A stretch of DNA of 64,000 nucleotides from Candidatus Avelusimicrobium aviculae (GTDB lineage: Bacteria > Elusimicrobiota > Elusimicrobia > Elusimicrobiales > Elusimicrobiaceae), in NCBI GenBank assembly GCA_944324655.1, contig CALUXF010000002.1, positions 1 through 64,000 on the forward strand, given 5' to 3'. The notes beneath the pieces were generated by a model. That model ran no database searches. It was not told the origin of the DNA and was given only the letters and a program-made list of their open reading frames with translations. A program made the translations under genes and the position numbers. Shown one piece after another: positions 63,093 to 64,000 of the stretch. Within the stretch, counting starts at the first letter, position 1; every line of letters begins with the position of its first letter.

Positions 63093-63737
63093 ATGAACTT
63101 GGCCAAAGTGATAGACCACACCCTGTTAAAACCCACGGCTTCCCTGGCGGATATAGAAAAACTTTGCCGGGAAGCGTTGGAATACGGTTTTTACAGCGTT
63201 TGCGTGAACCCCTGCTGGGTTAGCGCGGCGCACGCTTTGTTAAAAGACAGCGATGTAAAAACCTGCACGGTGATTGGTTTTCCCTTAGGGGCCAATACTA
63301 CGCAGGCCAAAGTTTTTGAAGCTAAAAACGCGTTGGAAAACGGCGCCGACGAACTGGACATGGTCATCAACATCGGCGCCCTGAAAGGCAAAGATTATCA
63401 AACCGTCTCCCAAGACATACGCCAAATCCGCGGCTTGGGGGACGGCTTTATTCTAAAAGTAATTATTGAAACGTCCGAGTTAACAGACGAGGAAAAAGTA
63501 AAAGCCTGCCAGCTGGCGGCTGAGGCGGGCGCCGATTTTGTAAAAACCTCCACCGGGTTTTCAAGCGGGGGAGCCACCGTAAAAGACGTTGCTTTAATGA
63601 AGAAGTCTATCCCCGCCGCCATGCAGGTAAAAGCCTCCGGCGGCGTGCGTACGCGCGCGGATGCGGAGGCTATGCTGGCAGCGGGAGCCTCCCGTTTGGG
63701 CGCTAGCAGCGGCATTAAAATTATTGAGGGCAAATGA
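63093..63737 (+). CDS. deoC: Deoxyribose-phosphate aldolase
   Basis: 214-residue class I aldolase that splits 2-deoxyribose-5-phosphate into glyceraldehyde-3-phosphate and acetaldehyde. Start VIDHTLLKP, the [12 protein letters not shown] block, Schiff-base K151 (FVKTSTGF) and K180 (VKASGGVR) are intact. ATG 63093 has AGAGG upstream. Works with TpiA next door in deoxynucleoside catabolism. Confidence 0.95.
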   Translation: MNLAKVIDHTLLKPTASLADIEKLCREALEYGFYSVCVNPCWVSAAHALLKDSDVKTCTVIGFPLGANTTQAKVFEAKNALENGADELDMVINIGALKGKDYQTVSQDIRQIRGLGDGFILKVIIETSELTDEEKVKACQLAAEAGADFVKTSTGFSSGGATVKDVALMKKSIPAAMQVKASGGVRTRADAEAMLAAGASRLGASSGIKIIEGK

Positions 63738-64000
63738 TTAATAACTGGGATATTATCTCTCATATTGATCCGCAGACCAAGAGTTTGCTTTACAGCCTGG
63801 TAACTGACGGAACAGAGCATGACGCCCGGCTTATAGCAAAAAAGCTGGAAGGATACGCGCAGCCTCCGGTTCCGGCCGTGGCCCCGTTTGTGTATCAGTT
63901 TGATTTGCCGTCTGATATGGACGAGGGCATGTTGGATAAAATTCGCACGGCTGTGGCGGAAGGCGTTGCCCAAACCAATAAAGTAAACCAGTTTGTTCCG
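63734..64000 (+). CDS. 5' part of an unidentified gene (cut by window end)
   Basis: Starts as ATGA on the deoC stop and stays open for 89 codons to the window edge. It begins [22 protein letters not shown] and continues with an [19 protein letters not shown] segment. No signal peptide is seen. Coupling to deoC supports it as real; I do not recognise the family. Confidence 0.75.
   Translation, partial: MINNWDIISHIDPQTKSLLYSLVTDGTEHDARLIAKKLEGYAQPPVPAVAPFVYQFDLPSDMDEGMLDKIRTAVAEGVAQTNKVNQFVP

Noticed and set aside
1-64000. CRISPR arrays, insertion sequences, prophage or integron
   Set aside because: No regularly spaced repeats, transposase or integrase motifs, or terminal inverted repeats were seen on either strand; the lone nuclease at 13967 has no cas neighbours.

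Overview
The window reads as chromosomal DNA of a Gram-negative (diderm), fermentative bacterium with moderate G+C. The outer membrane is shown by bamA, an OmpH/Skp-like chaperone gene, lpxD, lpxC, fabZ, lpxA and lpxI in one run, plus a TolC-family channel and further exported beta-barrel-like proteins. A sodium-pumping oxaloacetate decarboxylase (oadG-oadA-oadB behind birA) points to Na+-coupled anaerobic carbon metabolism. A DUF4912 protein paired with a GH57 branching enzyme points to glycogen-type storage. This mix fits Elusimicrobiota, but that placement is my inference from gene content; no rRNA gene is present to settle it. I see no insertion sequence, integrase, prophage, CRISPR array or attachment site, so most of the window looks like core genome.

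Layout. 1-9281: after the tail of an upstream gene and two terminators, a minus-strand run reads addB-addA-ybaB-CoA-binding protein-aldo/keto reductase-SPL-like radical SAM protein (recombinational repair plus redox genes). 9346-10583: sixA-like gene and uppP on plus. 10644-13908: proBAC on minus. 13967-17055: a minus operon of a soluble sensor kinase, its LuxR-type regulator, rsmD and a lone Fe-S PD-(D/E)XK nuclease. 17183-24578: PBP1A, mfd and two parvulin-type foldases. 24651-29538: pdxA, then birA-oadG-oadA-oadB. 29725-32857: znuA-znuC-znuB-nth on minus, then a GT-C-like membrane protein (32876-34132, minus). 34235-36368: EamA transporter and thrC. 36446-39341: a tiny membrane protein, DUF4912 and GH57.

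39342-49679 is the least explained part. It starts with a 350-base gap holding compact symmetric motifs, then a secreted 383-aa protein with an internal duplication, greA, an HtrA-like protease and a 683-aa anchored unknown. It ends in a six-gene envelope operon: lipoprotein, barrel, HAMP protein, TolC-like channel, exported patatin and TPR lipoprotein. 49776-53104 encodes a TldD/TldE pair, both with signal peptides. 53198-53270 is tRNA-Thr(TGT). 53391-54603 holds terC and rpmB, followed by the bamA-lpx cluster (54678-62156), tpiA, deoC and a gene cut by the window end.

Two themes recur. Many operons end in strong GC hairpins that work in both directions between convergent genes. Several plus- and minus-strand genes carry an extended -10 element (TGnTAnAAT or a close relative) placed so that transcription would begin at, or a few bases from, the A of the start codon. 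This suggests leaderless or near-leaderless mRNAs.
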